64,000 nucleotides of DNA from Pseudomonadota bacterium (GCA_018242215.1 JAFECG010000027.1:324001-388000); one strand, 5' to 3'; counted from the stretch's first letter, positions 18,175 to 28,433 are shown. A program made the numbers and translations. The notes: generated from the sequence alone by a model not told the origin.

Positions 18175-18675
18175 ATGAAACCGCGCCGCTCATTCGAAGA
18201 AGGCCATCGCCGCAAATTCCTGATCGTCGTTGACGAGAGCCAGGAGGTCGAAAGCGCGCTCTATTACGCTGCAAGCCGCGTGCAGCGATCCTCCGGCCTG
18301 ATCGTGATGCTCTACGTCATCGAGCCCAGTGAGTTCCAGAACTGGGCTGGCGTCAGACAAGTGCAACTCGAGGAAGAGACGACAAAGGCGAAAGCGCTCT
18401 TCCGTCTCTTTCGCCGCAAGCTCGCGCACGCAGGCTTCGAGACGGTCGAAACGGAAGACGTCATCCGGGAGGGCCGCGCGCCCGAAGAGGTCAACAAACT
18501 GATCGCCGAAGACGAAGATATCGCAATTCTGGTTCTCGGAGCGGCAATTGACGCCAAAGGCCCGGGGCCGCTCGTCGCCTCGTTGGCTGCCGGGCGAACA
18601 GGAGGCGGCTTCCCCGTCCCCGCAACGGTCGTGCCAGGTCAGCTTTCGCTCGATGAAATCAAGGCTTTGGCCTAG
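18175..18675 (+). CDS. Universal stress protein (UspA family), 166 aa
   Basis: A single Usp domain: RRKFLIVVDESQEVESALYYA at residues ~10-30 and a C-terminal VLGAAID segment in place of the usual ATP-binding GSRG. The P loop (G-2x-G-9x-G-S/T) is not preserved, so this member may not bind ATP. It lies just upstream of the NifU-like gene, a pairing that recurs in Hyphomicrobiales. Start ATG 18175 has no strong ribosome-binding site; GAGGA lies rather far upstream. Confidence 0.8.
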   Translation: MKPRRSFEEGHRRKFLIVVDESQEVESALYYAASRVQRSSGLIVMLYVIEPSEFQNWAGVRQVQLEEETTKAKALFRLFRRKLAHAGFETVETEDVIREGRAPEEVNKLIAEDEDIAILVLGAAIDAKGPGPLVASLAAGRTGGGFPVPATVVPGQLSLDEIKALA

Positions 18676-18803
18676 ATTAACCCGCAAATAAGCCTCAGGC
18701 CGCCAGCCTCGACACGGCTCGGGCCTATACCTATATTAGAGGCCTTCCAATCATCCCGTGCGCGGGCGGCGCAGGCCGAGCGCCGAACACGAAGTGAGGC
18801 AGC

Positions 18804-19358
18804 ATGTTCATCCAGACCGAAGCCACCCCCAACCCGGCGACGCTGAAGTTCATCCCGGGCCGCGATGTTCTCGCGGACGGAACGGCCGATTTTCGCTCGA
18901 AGAACGAAGCGGCGGCATCCCCGCTCGCGACCCGCCTCTTTGCGATCGACGGGGTCAACGGCGTGTTTCTCGGCTCTGACTTCATCTCCGTGACCAAGGG
19001 CACCGTCGAGTGGCAGCACCTGAAGCCGATGATCCTTGGTGCGATCATGGAGCATTACATGTCCGGCGCACCCGCGTCCCGCGACGAAGATTCCAACGAC
19101 AACGCTGCCGAAAATTACGACCCCGAGGATGAATCGATCGTCGCGACGATCAAGGAGCTGCTCGAGACGCGCGTTCGCCCGGCTGTGGCGCAGGACGGCG
19201 GCGACATCACCTTTTCAGGTTTCCGCGACGGCGTGGTCTATCTCCACATGCGCGGTGCCTGCTCCGGCTGCCCAAGTTCGACGGCGACGCTTCGGCATGG
19301 GATTGAAAACCTCCTGAAGCACTTCTGCCCGGAAGTGCAGGCCGTGGAGCCGGTATAA
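18804..19358 (+). CDS. NifU-like Fe-S scaffold/carrier (Nfu), 184 aa
   Basis: Residues ~1-90 are the Nfu N-terminal domain (MFIQTEATPNPATLKFIPG) and ~110-180 the NifU C-terminal domain with the cluster-binding CSGCPSS. Nfu proteins carry 4Fe-4S clusters to target enzymes. The eukaryotic mitochondrial NFU1 has the same two-domain form. MiaB, which needs Fe-S clusters, is encoded 3.4 kb downstream. A strong terminator follows the stop. Confidence 0.92.
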   Translation: MFIQTEATPNPATLKFIPGRDVLADGTADFRSKNEAAASPLATRLFAIDGVNGVFLGSDFISVTKGTVEWQHLKPMILGAIMEHYMSGAPASRDEDSNDNAAENYDPEDESIVATIKELLETRVRPAVAQDGGDITFSGFRDGVVYLHMRGACSGCPSSTATLRHGIENLLKHFCPEVQAVEPV

Positions 19359-19377
19359 GTCGGAATTTCGTCCCTTG

Positions 19378-19407
19378 AACCCCGCCTCGGCGGGGTTCTT
19401 CGTTTTT
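19378..19407 (+). terminator. Rho-independent terminator after the Nfu gene
   Basis: AACCCCGC (19378-19385), loop CTCG, GCGGGGTT (19390-19397), then CTTCGTTTTT. Stem and T run lie 20 bases after the stop codon. Confidence 0.85.
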
Positions 19408-19436
19408 GGGCTTATTTCAGCGAAACGGAATAGAGA

Positions 19437-20027
19437 ATGACTGAACCTCTCGATAGCGCCGCGTTCGATCAATTGTTCGACAAAGCCCGCACGAACAACA
19501 AATGGCAACCGCGCGACGTACCCGACGCACTTCTTCTCCAAATTGTCGAGCATATGAAATGGGGCCCGACGAGCGCCAATTGCTCCCCTGCACGGATTGT
19601 CTTCGTTAAATCGCCGGAGGCGAAAGAGCGCCTGAAACCGCATCTCAATCCCGGCAATGTCGAAAAAACAATGGCCGCCCCGGCAACGGCGATCATCGGC
19701 TATGATTTGAAATTCTATGATTATCTGCCCCGCCTTTACCCGCCGGCAGACGCCAAAAGCTGGTTTGTCGGGAAAAAGGACCATGCCGATACGACGGCAT
19801 TCCGCAATGGCAGCCTTCAGGGCGGTTATTTCATTCTGGCGGCCCGGGCTCTCGGGCTCGATTGCGGGCCGATGTCCGGATTTAAGAATACCGGCGTGGA
19901 TGCGGAGTTTTTTGCCGACACCGAGATAAAGTCGAATTTCCTTTGTAATCTGGGCTATGGCGATCCTGCGGGCGTTTATCCACGCTCGCCGCGATTTAGC
20001 TTCGACGAAATGGCCTCAATCGTATAA
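19437..20027 (+). CDS. Nitroreductase-family protein, RutE/HadB-like, 196 aa
   Basis: The sequence matches the malonic semialdehyde reductase (RutE)-type nitroreductases: [18 protein letters not shown] (~42-60), the [33 protein letters not shown] segment (~115-150) and a C-terminal [14 protein letters not shown]. These FMN enzymes reduce aldehydes or nitro groups with NAD(P)H. No rut pathway genes are nearby, so the physiological substrate is open. The gene follows its own terminator boundary and precedes tsaB by 14 bases. Confidence 0.85.
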   Translation: MTEPLDSAAFDQLFDKARTNNKWQPRDVPDALLLQIVEHMKWGPTSANCSPARIVFVKSPEAKERLKPHLNPGNVEKTMAAPATAIIGYDLKFYDYLPRLYPPADAKSWFVGKKDHADTTAFRNGSLQGGYFILAARALGLDCGPMSGFKNTGVDAEFFADTEIKSNFLCNLGYGDPAGVYPRSPRFSFDEMASIV

Positions 20028-20041
20028 AAGCTCCGCCCGGA

Positions 20042-20740
20042 ATGAATATTCTGTCGCTCGATACCTGTTTCGATGCCTGCTCCGTCGCAGCGGGCCGGGG
20101 GCTCCGTTCGCTCACCCCCGGCATCTCGTTTGCATTCGAGGCCATGCAGAAAGGCCATTCCGAGCGCTTGATGCCAATGATCGAAATGGTCATGGACGAG
20201 GCGGGGCTGGATTTCAAAACGCTCGACCGTATTGCGGTGCCATTTGGTCCGGGCACCTTTACCGGAACGCGCATTTGCGTATCGGCAGCGCGCGCCCTGG
20301 CGCTGGCAACGGGAGCGCAGATCGTTGCCGTCTCGAGCCTGAAGTTGATGGCTATGAGCCCGCGCATCCCCTCCGCACGCACGCGCCGCATCGCGATCGC
20401 GACAGACGCCCGGCGCGACGAGGTTTATCTCGAAGTCTTTGACCGCCATTCGCTCCAGACCTTGGTCACGCCACGGTGCATGAGAGTCGCGGACGCGCCA
20501 GAGCTTTTCGGGCCCGATCCGATCATTATTGCTGGCTCTGGTGCTGCGGCCATCGCGGAAGCTGCGCACGCTGCCGGTATCGAGGCAACCGCGATTTTGC
20601 CCGATCTTCTCCCCGATGCGCTCGATCTTCTCTTTCCAGCATGCGAGCTGCCGGTCGCGCCCGTGCTGCATCCCCTCTACCTTCGCCCACCCGATGCGAA
20701 ACCGCCCGCACCGAGCCCCTTCGTCGGAGCCGGGGCATGA
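20042..20740 (+). CDS. tsaB: tRNA t6A biosynthesis protein TsaB, 232 aa
   Basis: An ASKHA-fold protein with MNILSLDTCFDACSVA at the N-terminus, HSERLMPMIEMVMDEAG and GPGTFTGTRICVSAARALA, the standard TsaB (YeaZ) signatures. TsaB forms the TsaBDE complex that makes threonylcarbamoyl-adenosine at position 37 of ANN-decoding tRNAs. Its stop overlaps the rimI start by ATGA, as in many alphaproteobacteria. Confidence 0.93.
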   Translation: MNILSLDTCFDACSVAAGRGLRSLTPGISFAFEAMQKGHSERLMPMIEMVMDEAGLDFKTLDRIAVPFGPGTFTGTRICVSAARALALATGAQIVAVSSLKLMAMSPRIPSARTRRIAIATDARRDEVYLEVFDRHSLQTLVTPRCMRVADAPELFGPDPIIIAGSGAAAIAEAAHAAGIEATAILPDLLPDALDLLFPACELPVAPVLHPLYLRPPDAKPPAPSPFVGAGA

Positions 20741-21249
20741 ACTCGAACGTCACGCCGTTCCGGAACGTAAAGCATGCGAGCATGCTCTGGGCGGCGCCGG
20801 ATCGGGCGGAGGAAATCGCCGCGCTTCACGCCAAGCTTTTTGATCCGCCCTGGGATGCCGCCGCGATCAGATCGCTTCTCGAACATCCCGCCGCGACGTC
20901 ATTGATCGCGGTAGCCGGCAGCCAGAAGAAATCCGTAATTGCCTTTGTGATCGGCCAGCTCGCAGGCGACGAGGCAGAAATCCTCTCGATCGGCGTGTCG
21001 CCGGATTGGCAACGTGTCGGCCTCGCAACCGGGCTTCTCGAGGGACTGACCCGCGCCGCGCGCCGCGGTGATGCCAAGCGCATCTTCCTTGAAGTTGCAG
21101 AGGACAACGCGTCGGGCCTCGCCCTTTATCGCAAACTCGGATTTATCGAGGTCGGACGCCGCAAGCGCTACTATGAGCGTCCCGGTAGCGCTCCGGTTGA
21201 CGCGCTGACGCTCGTTCTTCATCTCGAGCCGCCGGCAGAGGCCTCCTGA
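20737..21249 (+). CDS. rimI: Ribosomal protein bS18-alanine N-acetyltransferase RimI-like, 170 aa
   Basis: A GNAT domain with acetyl-CoA loop VSPDWQRVGLATGLLEGL (~88-105) and FLEVAEDNASGLALYRKLGF (~117-136), the RimI pattern. It is translationally coupled to tsaB (ATG 20737 overlapping the TGA), the common tsaB-rimI arrangement. The exact protein substrate is inferred from this context. Confidence 0.88.
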   Translation: MNSNVTPFRNVKHASMLWAAPDRAEEIAALHAKLFDPPWDAAAIRSLLEHPAATSLIAVAGSQKKSVIAFVIGQLAGDEAEILSIGVSPDWQRVGLATGLLEGLTRAARRGDAKRIFLEVAEDNASGLALYRKLGFIEVGRRKRYYERPGSAPVDALTLVLHLEPPAEAS

Positions 21250-21331
21250 TATAGACGCGAAGGCTTGCCACTGCCTATAAGGCCGCCATACTCGGCGACG
21301 AGGAATCGCCTTAATCTCAGGCCTGATCGTC

Positions 21332-21787
21332 ATGACCGCACATTCGGCGAAATCCGAGACATCCATCGAATTGCGATGTGCAGAGTGCGGTCTGCGCATG
21401 ACCGGCCAGCGACGCGTCATCGCGCGAGTCCTCTCGTCCGCTACCGATCATCCCGACGTCGAGGAAGTCCATCGCCGCGCCCACGCGATCGATTCGCGGA
21501 TCTCCCTCTCGACCGTTTACCGCACGCTGAAACTCTTTTCCGCCAAAGGCATCCTGGAGCGCCACGACTTCGGCCACGGCCGCGGCCGCTACGAGCCGGC
21601 TCCCCGGGAGCACCACGATCATCTCGTTGATATCGACAGCGGCCGCGTGATCGAATTTTCAAATTCCGACATCGAAGCCCTGCAAGAGCGCGTGGCCCGC
21701 GATCTGGGTTTCGAGCTTGTGGGACATCGTCTGGAACTCTACGGCGTGCCGCTCGCAAAGAAAAAGTCGTCAAGCCGGAGAGGCTAG
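21332..21787 (+). CDS. fur: Fur-family metal-responsive transcriptional regulator, 151 aa
   Basis: A winged-helix N-terminus (MTGQRRVIARVLSSATDHPD, SLSTVYRTLKLFSAKGIL) and the Fur dimerisation domain with REHHDHLVDIDSGRVIEF supplying metal-ligand His and Asp. In rhizobia the orthologue at this position is often a manganese-responsive Mur instead of an iron regulator, so the metal is uncertain. One of two Fur-superfamily genes in the window, the other being irr. It is followed by plsC after 7 bases. Confidence 0.88.
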   Translation: MTAHSAKSETSIELRCAECGLRMTGQRRVIARVLSSATDHPDVEEVHRRAHAIDSRISLSTVYRTLKLFSAKGILERHDFGHGRGRYEPAPREHHDHLVDIDSGRVIEFSNSDIEALQERVARDLGFELVGHRLELYGVPLAKKKSSSRRG

Positions 21788-21794
21788 CCTGACC

Positions 21795-22676
21795 ATGGCA
21801 CACGGATCGCTCCGCGCTTCCGCCGTTCTCTCGGGCTTCTTCGGCTTCACGTTGCCATTGATGCCGATGCAGGCTCTGTTGCTGAAGGTTTCGCCCGATG
21901 CAGCGCGGCGCTTTCCGAACTGGTATCACAAGAACGTCTGCCGCATCCTCGGCATCACGCTAAAGATCGAAGGAGCCGTCGTCGAAGACAAGCCTGTGCT
22001 GCTCGTCTGCAACCACACGTCCTGGCTCGACATTCCAGTGCTCTCGGCTTTGGCGCCCGTGTCGTTCGTGGCCAAGCTCGAAGTCGGAAGCTGGCCCTTC
22101 GTTTCGGCACTGGCGCGCCTGCAGCGCTCGGTCTTCGTCGACCGCACGCGCCGCCAGGCGACGGGCGACGCCGCCAGCGAAATCATGCGCCGCCTCAGGC
22201 AGGGCGATACCATCGTGCTGTTCGCCGAAGGCACATCGAGCGATGGCAATCGCGTCCTACCCTTCAAGACGTCGCTCTTCGGAGCCGTGGCCGGGCAGGG
22301 CATGTCCGACAATCCCGATGTCGTCGTACAGACTGCTGCGGTCGTTTACACCCACGTCCGCGGCGTTCCGTTGAGCCGCGCCGACCGTCCTCGTATCGGT
22401 TGGTACGGCGACATGGAAATGACGTCGCACGCCTGGGGTGTCCTCAAATCCGGACCGATCACGGTTACGATCAAAGTCGGGCCGCCAGTGCCTCTTTCCG
22501 AATTCAGAGACCGCAAGGATCTTGCGATCAAGACCGAAAGAGCCGTCCGTTCGGCCGTCCTCGGCATTCTGCGCGGCCGTCCGGAGGATTCCGCGCTCGT
22601 ACCCGTGGAACCCACGCAGGAAATCCGGCGCCAGAAGCTCGCCTCGCCGCAGGTCCGCAGCGAGAAATGGACATGA
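21795..22676 (+). CDS. 1-acyl-sn-glycerol-3-phosphate acyltransferase (PlsC/OlsA family), 293 aa
   Basis: A PlsC acyltransferase with the catalytic HX4D box NHTSWLD (~70-76) and the glycerophosphate-binding [20 protein letters not shown] (~149-168). A hydrophobic segment at ~8-30 anchors it to the inner membrane. It makes phosphatidic acid, or, if of the OlsA branch, O-acylates lyso-ornithine lipid made by the OlsB-like enzyme at 6.2 kb; the sequence alone does not decide. ATG 21795 follows fur closely, so the two are probably co-transcribed. Confidence 0.85.
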   Translation: MAHGSLRASAVLSGFFGFTLPLMPMQALLLKVSPDAARRFPNWYHKNVCRILGITLKIEGAVVEDKPVLLVCNHTSWLDIPVLSALAPVSFVAKLEVGSWPFVSALARLQRSVFVDRTRRQATGDAASEIMRRLRQGDTIVLFAEGTSSDGNRVLPFKTSLFGAVAGQGMSDNPDVVVQTAAVVYTHVRGVPLSRADRPRIGWYGDMEMTSHAWGVLKSGPITVTIKVGPPVPLSEFRDRKDLAIKTERAVRSAVLGILRGRPEDSALVPVEPTQEIRRQKLASPQVRSEKWT

Positions 22677-22749
22677 TCGGTCCATTCTGTGCTATGCGCT
22701 TCCCTCGGAAAACCGCAGCGAAAAACCCCTATCTGACCGGCCGGACCAC

Positions 22750-24096
22750 GTGCGCCACAATACCAAAAGCTATTACCTGAAGACGTTCGGTTGTCAGATG
22801 AACGTCTACGACAGCGAGCGTATGACGGAAGCTCTCGCGCGTGACGGTTATCGCGAGACGGACGATCTTGCGCACGCCGACCTCGTCATCCTCAACACCT
22901 GCCACATCCGCGAGAAAGCGGCGGAGAAGGTTTACTCCGACCTTGGTCGCATTCGCGACGTGAAGGTTGGCCGCAAACGTGACGGCAAGGAAACGGTGAT
23001 CGCAGTTGCAGGCTGCGTCGCGCAAGCCGAAGGCCGCGAGATCACCGCACGCCAACCGGCCGTCGATCTCGTCATCGGTCCGCAAAGCTATCATCGCCTT
23101 CCGGAGTTGATTGCGCGCACCGAAAGCACGCGAAAGCACATCGTCGAAACCGAGTTTCCGGGCGACGAAAAATTCGAGCGCATGAAGGCGCCGCGTCGCG
23201 TTTCATCGCCCTCGGCATTCCTGACGGTCCAGGAAGGCTGCGACAAGTTCTGCACGTTCTGTGTCGTGCCCTATACGCGTGGCGCCGAATTCTCTCGTCC
23301 TCTCGCCAAGATCGAAGCGGAAGCCCGCGAACTCGTTGCCGCTGGCGCCAGGGAGCTTGTTCTGCTGGGCCAGAACGTCAATGCCTATCACGGCGAAGGT
23401 CATTCCGGTCGTTCGATCGGGCTCGCTGAATTGATCCGCAGACTGGCCGATATCGACGGCGTCGAACGGCTCCGCTACACGACAAGCCACCCGCGCGATA
23501 TGGACGACGATCTGATCACCGCACACGCAGACGTCCCCCAGCTGATGCCGTTTCTGCACCTCCCCGTGCAGTCGGGGTCCGACCGCATGCTCGCCGCCAT
23601 GAACCGGAAGCACACCGCGGCTGAATATATCGATTTGATCGGCCGCATCCGCGCCGCACGGCCGGATATCGCCCTGTCGAGCGATTTCATTGTCGGCTTC
23701 CCCGGCGAAACGGAGGAGGACGCCGAAGACACCCTCACGCTTGTCAAAGCCGTCGGTTTTGCTCAGGCATTTTCTTTCAAATATAGCGCCCGTCCCGGAA
23801 CGCCGGCCGCGACACTCGATGCCCAAGTCCCGGAAGATCTGAAATCCGAACGCCTGCAATGCCTTCAGGCGCTGCTGGAAAATCAGCAGTTGGAATTCAA
23901 CGCCCGTAGCCTTGGCCAAAACGTCCCGGTGTTGTTCGAACGGCGCGGCCGCCAACCGGGTGAATTCGTTGGACGGACACCCTATCTACAGCTCGTCCAT
24001 GCGGCAGCCGAGGGAGAACTGGTCGGCCGCACGGCGAATGTCGCAGTGACGGAAACGCGCCGCGTGAGCCTGTCTGGTGTCATTGCGGCAGCATAA
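22750..24096 (+). CDS. miaB: tRNA 2-methylthio-N6-isopentenyladenosine synthase MiaB, 448 aa
   Basis: An N-terminal UPF0004 domain ([38 protein letters not shown]) holds one Fe-S cluster; the radical-SAM domain has CDKFCTFC (~164-171); a TRAM domain closes the protein. It methylthiolates A37 of UNN-decoding tRNAs. The start is most likely GTG 22750, giving [14 protein letters not shown]; upstream residues in the open frame are not family-like. Confidence 0.94.
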   Translation: MRHNTKSYYLKTFGCQMNVYDSERMTEALARDGYRETDDLAHADLVILNTCHIREKAAEKVYSDLGRIRDVKVGRKRDGKETVIAVAGCVAQAEGREITARQPAVDLVIGPQSYHRLPELIARTESTRKHIVETEFPGDEKFERMKAPRRVSSPSAFLTVQEGCDKFCTFCVVPYTRGAEFSRPLAKIEAEARELVAAGARELVLLGQNVNAYHGEGHSGRSIGLAELIRRLADIDGVERLRYTTSHPRDMDDDLITAHADVPQLMPFLHLPVQSGSDRMLAAMNRKHTAAEYIDLIGRIRAARPDIALSSDFIVGFPGETEEDAEDTLTLVKAVGFAQAFSFKYSARPGTPAATLDAQVPEDLKSERLQCLQALLENQQLEFNARSLGQNVPVLFERRGRQPGEFVGRTPYLQLVHAAAEGELVGRTANVAVTETRRVSLSGVIAAA

Positions 24097-24198
24097 AAGG
24101 CCTATAGGGATCGTCGGCACTTGTTGTGCGTTAACCACACCTAGCTGTGCCGAACGGATTTTCCGCATGCTAACGTTTGCTCTAGGGTCGATTCGAAT

Positions 24199-25239
24199 TT
24201 GAGCGCTACGGGTAGAAACACCGCAAGCAAGGGAGTGTCAGGATTGGCAGCATTCCGCGGGTCTTCCGCGTCGGCATCTCGGCGGCCAAACAAGGCCGAA
24301 CTTGAAACCGCACGCGTCGTTGTGCCCTTCGAAGACAATCGGCTGCTCACGCAGCTGCTTGGGGAATACGACAGCCATCTGGCCCTGATAGAAGATCGAC
24401 TAGGCATCGACGCCCACGCCCACGGTAACGTCGTCATTCTGACAGGCCCAGCAGCATCCTGCGATATTGCGCGAAACGTTCTCGAACGCCTCTACGCGCG
24501 CATCCGAAAGGGCGAAACGATCGGTGCCGGCGACATTGATGGCCTTATCCGCCACGCGCGCGCCGAAGGGACCGTCTCCGATGGCCAGGCCCAGATCGCC
24601 ACTCGCCGTCGCGTCGTCAAGGCACGCACGCCGACGCAGAGCGACTATATCCGCGCCATTCATAAGCACGATCTCGTATTCGGCCTCGGCCCGGCCGGTA
24701 CGGGCAAGACCTATATCGCCGTGGCTTTTGCGGCCCATTGCCTTGAACGCGGCCTCGTCGAGCGGATCATTCTCTCCCGCCCCGCGGTCGAAGCCGGCGA
24801 ACGTCTGGGTTTCTTGCCCGGCGACATGCGCGACAAGGTCGATCCCTATCTCCGTCCGCTGTACGACGCCCTCTATGACGTTCTGCCGCCGGAAAAGGTC
24901 GAACGCGATATCGAAACCGGCGTCGTCGAGGTCGCCCCTCTCGCGTTCATGCGCGGCCGCACGCTTGCCAATGCGTTCGTCATTCTCGACGAAGCGCAAA
25001 ATACGACGAGCATGCAGATGAAGATGTTCCTGACCCGCATCGGCGAAGGATCGAAAATGGTCGTGACGGGCGACCCATCCCAGATCGACCTGCCGCCGGG
25101 CACGAAGTCGGGCCTCGTCGAAGCCGTCGATCTCCTGGCTGATGTCGACGACATCTCGATCGTGCAATTCGCGGCCGGCGACATCGTCCGGCGCGACCTC
25201 GTCGCCAAGATCGTCGACGCGTACGAAAAGCCGAAGTGA
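24199..25239 (+). CDS. phoH: PhoH-like ATPase, 346 aa
   Basis: A PhoH domain with Walker A GLGPAGTGKTYIAVA (~163-177) and Walker B FVILDEAQNTT (~256-266), preceded by a KH-like region with the DRLGIDAHAHGNVVILTG segment. The start is TTG 24199 with AGGG ~11 bases upstream. PhoH is a cytoplasmic ATPase of unclear RNA-related role, almost always next to ybeY, which starts 5 bases after its stop here. Confidence 0.92.
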   Translation: MSATGRNTASKGVSGLAAFRGSSASASRRPNKAELETARVVVPFEDNRLLTQLLGEYDSHLALIEDRLGIDAHAHGNVVILTGPAASCDIARNVLERLYARIRKGETIGAGDIDGLIRHARAEGTVSDGQAQIATRRRVVKARTPTQSDYIRAIHKHDLVFGLGPAGTGKTYIAVAFAAHCLERGLVERIILSRPAVEAGERLGFLPGDMRDKVDPYLRPLYDALYDVLPPEKVERDIETGVVEVAPLAFMRGRTLANAFVILDEAQNTTSMQMKMFLTRIGEGSKMVVTGDPSQIDLPPGTKSGLVEAVDLLADVDDISIVQFAAGDIVRRDLVAKIVDAYEKPK

Positions 25240-25243
25240 GCCG

Positions 25244-25756
25244 ATGCCGACGTCACCAAAGGCCGCCATTCCGGTCTTCGCCGTTGAGATCATCGAAGAC
25301 GACGGTGATTGGTCGCAGGCGGCAGACCTCGATGACCTGATAGAGGCCGCCGCTCAGGCGGCTTTCGAAGCGGTCGAGGCCGACGGCGCCCCGAGATTCG
25401 TCACGGTCGCATTGTCCTCCGACGCCAACGTGACTGATCTCAACGGTCGCTTCCGCGGCAAAGCCAAGCCGACGAATGTCTTGTCGTTTCCGGCGGGCGA
25501 CGGCGCTCCCGACGGCCAGATTGGCGATATCATCCTCGGACTCGAGACGGTCGAACGGGAAGCCCGCGAGCAAGGTATTCCTGTTGCGCATCACGTGCAG
25601 CATTTGGTCGTCCATGGCGTGCTCCATCTTTTAGGCTATGATCACGAGACGGCGGCCGATGCCGAACGCATGGAAGCTATTGAAATTGATATACTTTCCA
25701 AATTGGGCATCGCAAATCCCTACACGGGCGACCTGGAAACCGGTAAAAGCGACTGA
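25244..25756 (+). CDS. ybeY: Endoribonuclease YbeY (16S rRNA maturation), 170 aa
   Basis: It has the metal-binding motif HHVQHLVVHGVLHLLGYDHE (the HGxLHLxGYDH signature, ~117-135), with three His binding zinc, and the upstream LNGRFRGKAKPTNVLSFP. YbeY acts in 16S rRNA 3'-end maturation and ribosome quality control. ATG 25244 is the first start after the phoH stop. Confidence 0.94.
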   Translation: MPTSPKAAIPVFAVEIIEDDGDWSQAADLDDLIEAAAQAAFEAVEADGAPRFVTVALSSDANVTDLNGRFRGKAKPTNVLSFPAGDGAPDGQIGDIILGLETVEREAREQGIPVAHHVQHLVVHGVLHLLGYDHETAADAERMEAIEIDILSKLGIANPYTGDLETGKSD

Positions 25757-25770
25757 CCGGGTTTCAACCC

Positions 25771-26802
25771 ATGGCCATGACTGACAACCCACACAGCAAG
25801 ACAGTGTCCGATACCCTCGCCGACGATCCCAAGCCGCTCGGAGCGCTCGCCTGGCTCCAGGCACTCGGCGCCCGGCTGGGCCTGATTGTCCCGCAAAATG
25901 TCCGCGATGCCCTTGAAGGCGCGCTCAAGACGGGCGGCGGCGCTAACTTCACGGATGCCGAACGCAAGATGCTGGAGCGTCTCCTGCGCTTCGGTTCGAG
26001 CCGCGTCGCATCACTGATGATTCCCCGTGCGGATATAACGGCGCTCGACGAGAACGAGCCGATCTCCGAACTGCTCCAGACATTCAACGAAGCTGGCGTC
26101 TCTCGCATTCCGTTGTTCCGCGAAACACTCGATGACCCGCGCGGCATGATCCATATCAAGGATGTGCTGCGCTGGCTGATGGCCGAGACGACCGGGCAAC
26201 CGCTGAAAAGTGCGAAAGTTGACCCGGACGCCGAACCGCCACCGATCAACGTGCTCGATCTCAAGAGCATCGACCTCACAAAGCCGATCACCACGGTCAA
26301 GATCCGCCGCCAGATCCTTTACGTCCCGCCCTCGATGCCAGCCGTTGACCTGCTGATTCGCATGCAGTCGACACGCATTCACATGGCTCTGGTGGTCGAC
26401 GAATACGGCGGCACGGACGGCCTCGTCACCATCGAAGACTTGATCGAGCAGGTCGTCGGCAACATCGAGGACGAGCACGATGACGAAGACGAGACGAACA
26501 TCGTCGTCGATCCGAAGCTCGGCATCGTCGCCGTCGCACGCACGCCGATTGAAGAACTTGAAAAGCACCTCGGCGTGAAGCTTGTCCCGGAAGACGAGGA
26601 AACCGACGTCGACACCATTGGTGGTCTCATCTTTTCGATGCTCGGCCGCGTCCCCGCGCGCGGCGAACTCATCCGCCATCCGACAGGCGTCGAGTTCGAA
26701 GTTCTGGATGCCGATCCGCGCCGCGTGAAAAAACTCAAGGTCCACCCCCCGCGCCCGCCCGCGACAAACACCAAATCCTTGCCTGAAGCGCCGAAGGCGT
26801 GA
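25771..26802 (+). CDS. corC: HlyC/CorC-family CBS-domain protein, 343 aa
   Basis: Two CBS domains (~75-200, starting MIPRADITALDENEPISELL and including HMALVVDEYGGTDGLVTIEDLIEQVVG) and a C-terminal CorC/HlyC transporter-associated domain. It has no membrane segments of its own, matching the short CorC form found in the ybeY-corC-lnt cluster and linked to Mg/Co efflux or membrane integrity. Its stop overlaps the lnt start. Confidence 0.9.
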   Translation: MAMTDNPHSKTVSDTLADDPKPLGALAWLQALGARLGLIVPQNVRDALEGALKTGGGANFTDAERKMLERLLRFGSSRVASLMIPRADITALDENEPISELLQTFNEAGVSRIPLFRETLDDPRGMIHIKDVLRWLMAETTGQPLKSAKVDPDAEPPPINVLDLKSIDLTKPITTVKIRRQILYVPPSMPAVDLLIRMQSTRIHMALVVDEYGGTDGLVTIEDLIEQVVGNIEDEHDDEDETNIVVDPKLGIVAVARTPIEELEKHLGVKLVPEDEETDVDTIGGLIFSMLGRVPARGELIRHPTGVEFEVLDADPRRVKKLKVHPPRPPATNTKSLPEAPKA

Positions 26803-28433
26803 TGGACGCGACGGCGCCACATCCAAGTCCACCGTCGTTTGCACGCGCGCGGACGAAAATCGCGGGCCTTCGCGGCTGGCGCCGGGCTCTTGTCGCAATC
26901 TCTGCGGGAGGGCTATCGGCATTGGCCTTTGCGCCGATGTTCGTCACGCCAGTCCTCTTCCTGACGCTCCCCGTTTTCGTCTGGCTGATCGACGGCAGCG
27001 CCAATTGGCGTCGCGCGCTCAGCACCGGCTGGCTGTTCGGCTTCGGGTATTTCTTCTGCAATCTGTTCTGGGTCGGCGATGCGTTCCTCGTCGAAGCCGA
27101 CAAGTTTGCGTGGCTCTTGCCGTTCGCGGTCACGCTTCTGCCTGCGGGTCTTGCGCTGTTCTGGGCTGTCGGCGCCGTTGCGGCCCGCATGTTTTGGAGC
27201 GAAGGCATCGCACGCATTTTCGTCTTTGCGATTGCGCTCTCCATCGTCGAGTGGCTAAGGGGCCATATCCTGACGGGCTTTCCGTGGGATCTTCCCGGCT
27301 ACGCGCTGACCTATCCACTGCCGTTGATGCAGAGCGCGGCAGTGTTTGGCGCTTACGGCCTGACGGCGATCGCGCTCTTCGTATTTCCGGCGCCGCTCGT
27401 GATGCTTGCCGACAGTCGCGATCGCCTGACGCCGCGCAAATTCGTTGATGCAGTTCTGCTCGCCGCAGCACCCCTCAGTCTGATGTTCGCGTACGGCAAT
27501 TGGCGACTGCAGACGCCGCAGGAATTTGTCCCGGGCGTCAAGCTCCGGATCGTTCAGCCGAGCGTGCCCCAGCGCGAGAAATGGATGGCGCAATACCAGC
27601 GCCGCATCTTCGACGATCACATCGCGCTCTCGCTGACCAATCCGAACGGCCAGAAAGATTCACTTGCCGGTATCACCCATCTCATTTGGCCGGAAGCGGC
27701 GATGCCGTTCTTTCCGCTCGAAGCCCCTGTGGCGCTCGACATTCTGGCGAATATTCTGCCTCCCGGAACGACATTGATAACTGGTGCGATACGTCACGAT
27801 CCGACGCTGCCGCCCGATTCGCCGATCACGCCCGAAACCCGCACGCTTAACAGCATTCTGGTTCTGAACGAACGCGCCCAACCGATCGCGACCTACGACA
27901 AGATCCATCTGGTCCCGTTCGGCGAATATATGCCCTATGAGAAAACGCTTGCCGCAATCGGGATCGAGAAGCTGACCCGCGGCCGAGGCTCCTTTGCGAG
28001 TGGTCCGGAGCCACGGCCGCTCATGGCAATTCCCGGATTGCCGCCGGCCCTCGGTCTTGTCTGCTATGAAGCGCTCTTCCCCGGAAACATCGTTCAAGGC
28101 GCTGAACGTCCCGGCGTCTTGATCAACGTCACGAACGATGGCTGGTTCGGCGAGACCACCGGCCCCTACCAGCATTTCCTGCAATCCCGCGTTCGCGCGG
28201 TGGAAGAAGGCGCGCCCCTGATCCGCGCCGCCAACAACGGCATCTCTGCCGTCGTAGATCCTTATGGCCGCGTTCTGAAATCACTCGGATTGGACGTCAG
28301 AGGCGTGATCGACAGCACACTTCCCAAGGCGACCATCCCACCTCCCTACGCGCGGCTCGGCGACTGGACGCTGGTTGCAGTTCTCGGCCTTTTTGCCCTG
28401 CTGGCTATCGGCCTCCGGAAAAAAAGCCGTTAA
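26802..28433 (+). CDS. lnt: Apolipoprotein N-acyltransferase Lnt, 543 aa
   Basis: About eight N-terminal membrane helices (to ~230) are followed by a nitrilase-type domain with the catalytic triad: Glu in WPEAAMPFF, Lys in YDKIHLVPFGEYMP and Cys in LVCYEALFPG. It adds the third acyl chain to lipoproteins at the periplasmic face of the inner membrane. ATG 26802 shares one base with the corC stop; an in-frame GTG directly before it is equivalent. Confidence 0.95.
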   Translation: MDATAPHPSPPSFARARTKIAGLRGWRRALVAISAGGLSALAFAPMFVTPVLFLTLPVFVWLIDGSANWRRALSTGWLFGFGYFFCNLFWVGDAFLVEADKFAWLLPFAVTLLPAGLALFWAVGAVAARMFWSEGIARIFVFAIALSIVEWLRGHILTGFPWDLPGYALTYPLPLMQSAAVFGAYGLTAIALFVFPAPLVMLADSRDRLTPRKFVDAVLLAAAPLSLMFAYGNWRLQTPQEFVPGVKLRIVQPSVPQREKWMAQYQRRIFDDHIALSLTNPNGQKDSLAGITHLIWPEAAMPFFPLEAPVALDILANILPPGTTLITGAIRHDPTLPPDSPITPETRTLNSILVLNERAQPIATYDKIHLVPFGEYMPYEKTLAAIGIEKLTRGRGSFASGPEPRPLMAIPGLPPALGLVCYEALFPGNIVQGAERPGVLINVTNDGWFGETTGPYQHFLQSRVRAVEEGAPLIRAANNGISAVVDPYGRVLKSLGLDVRGVIDSTLPKATIPPPYARLGDWTLVAVLGLFALLAIGLRKKSR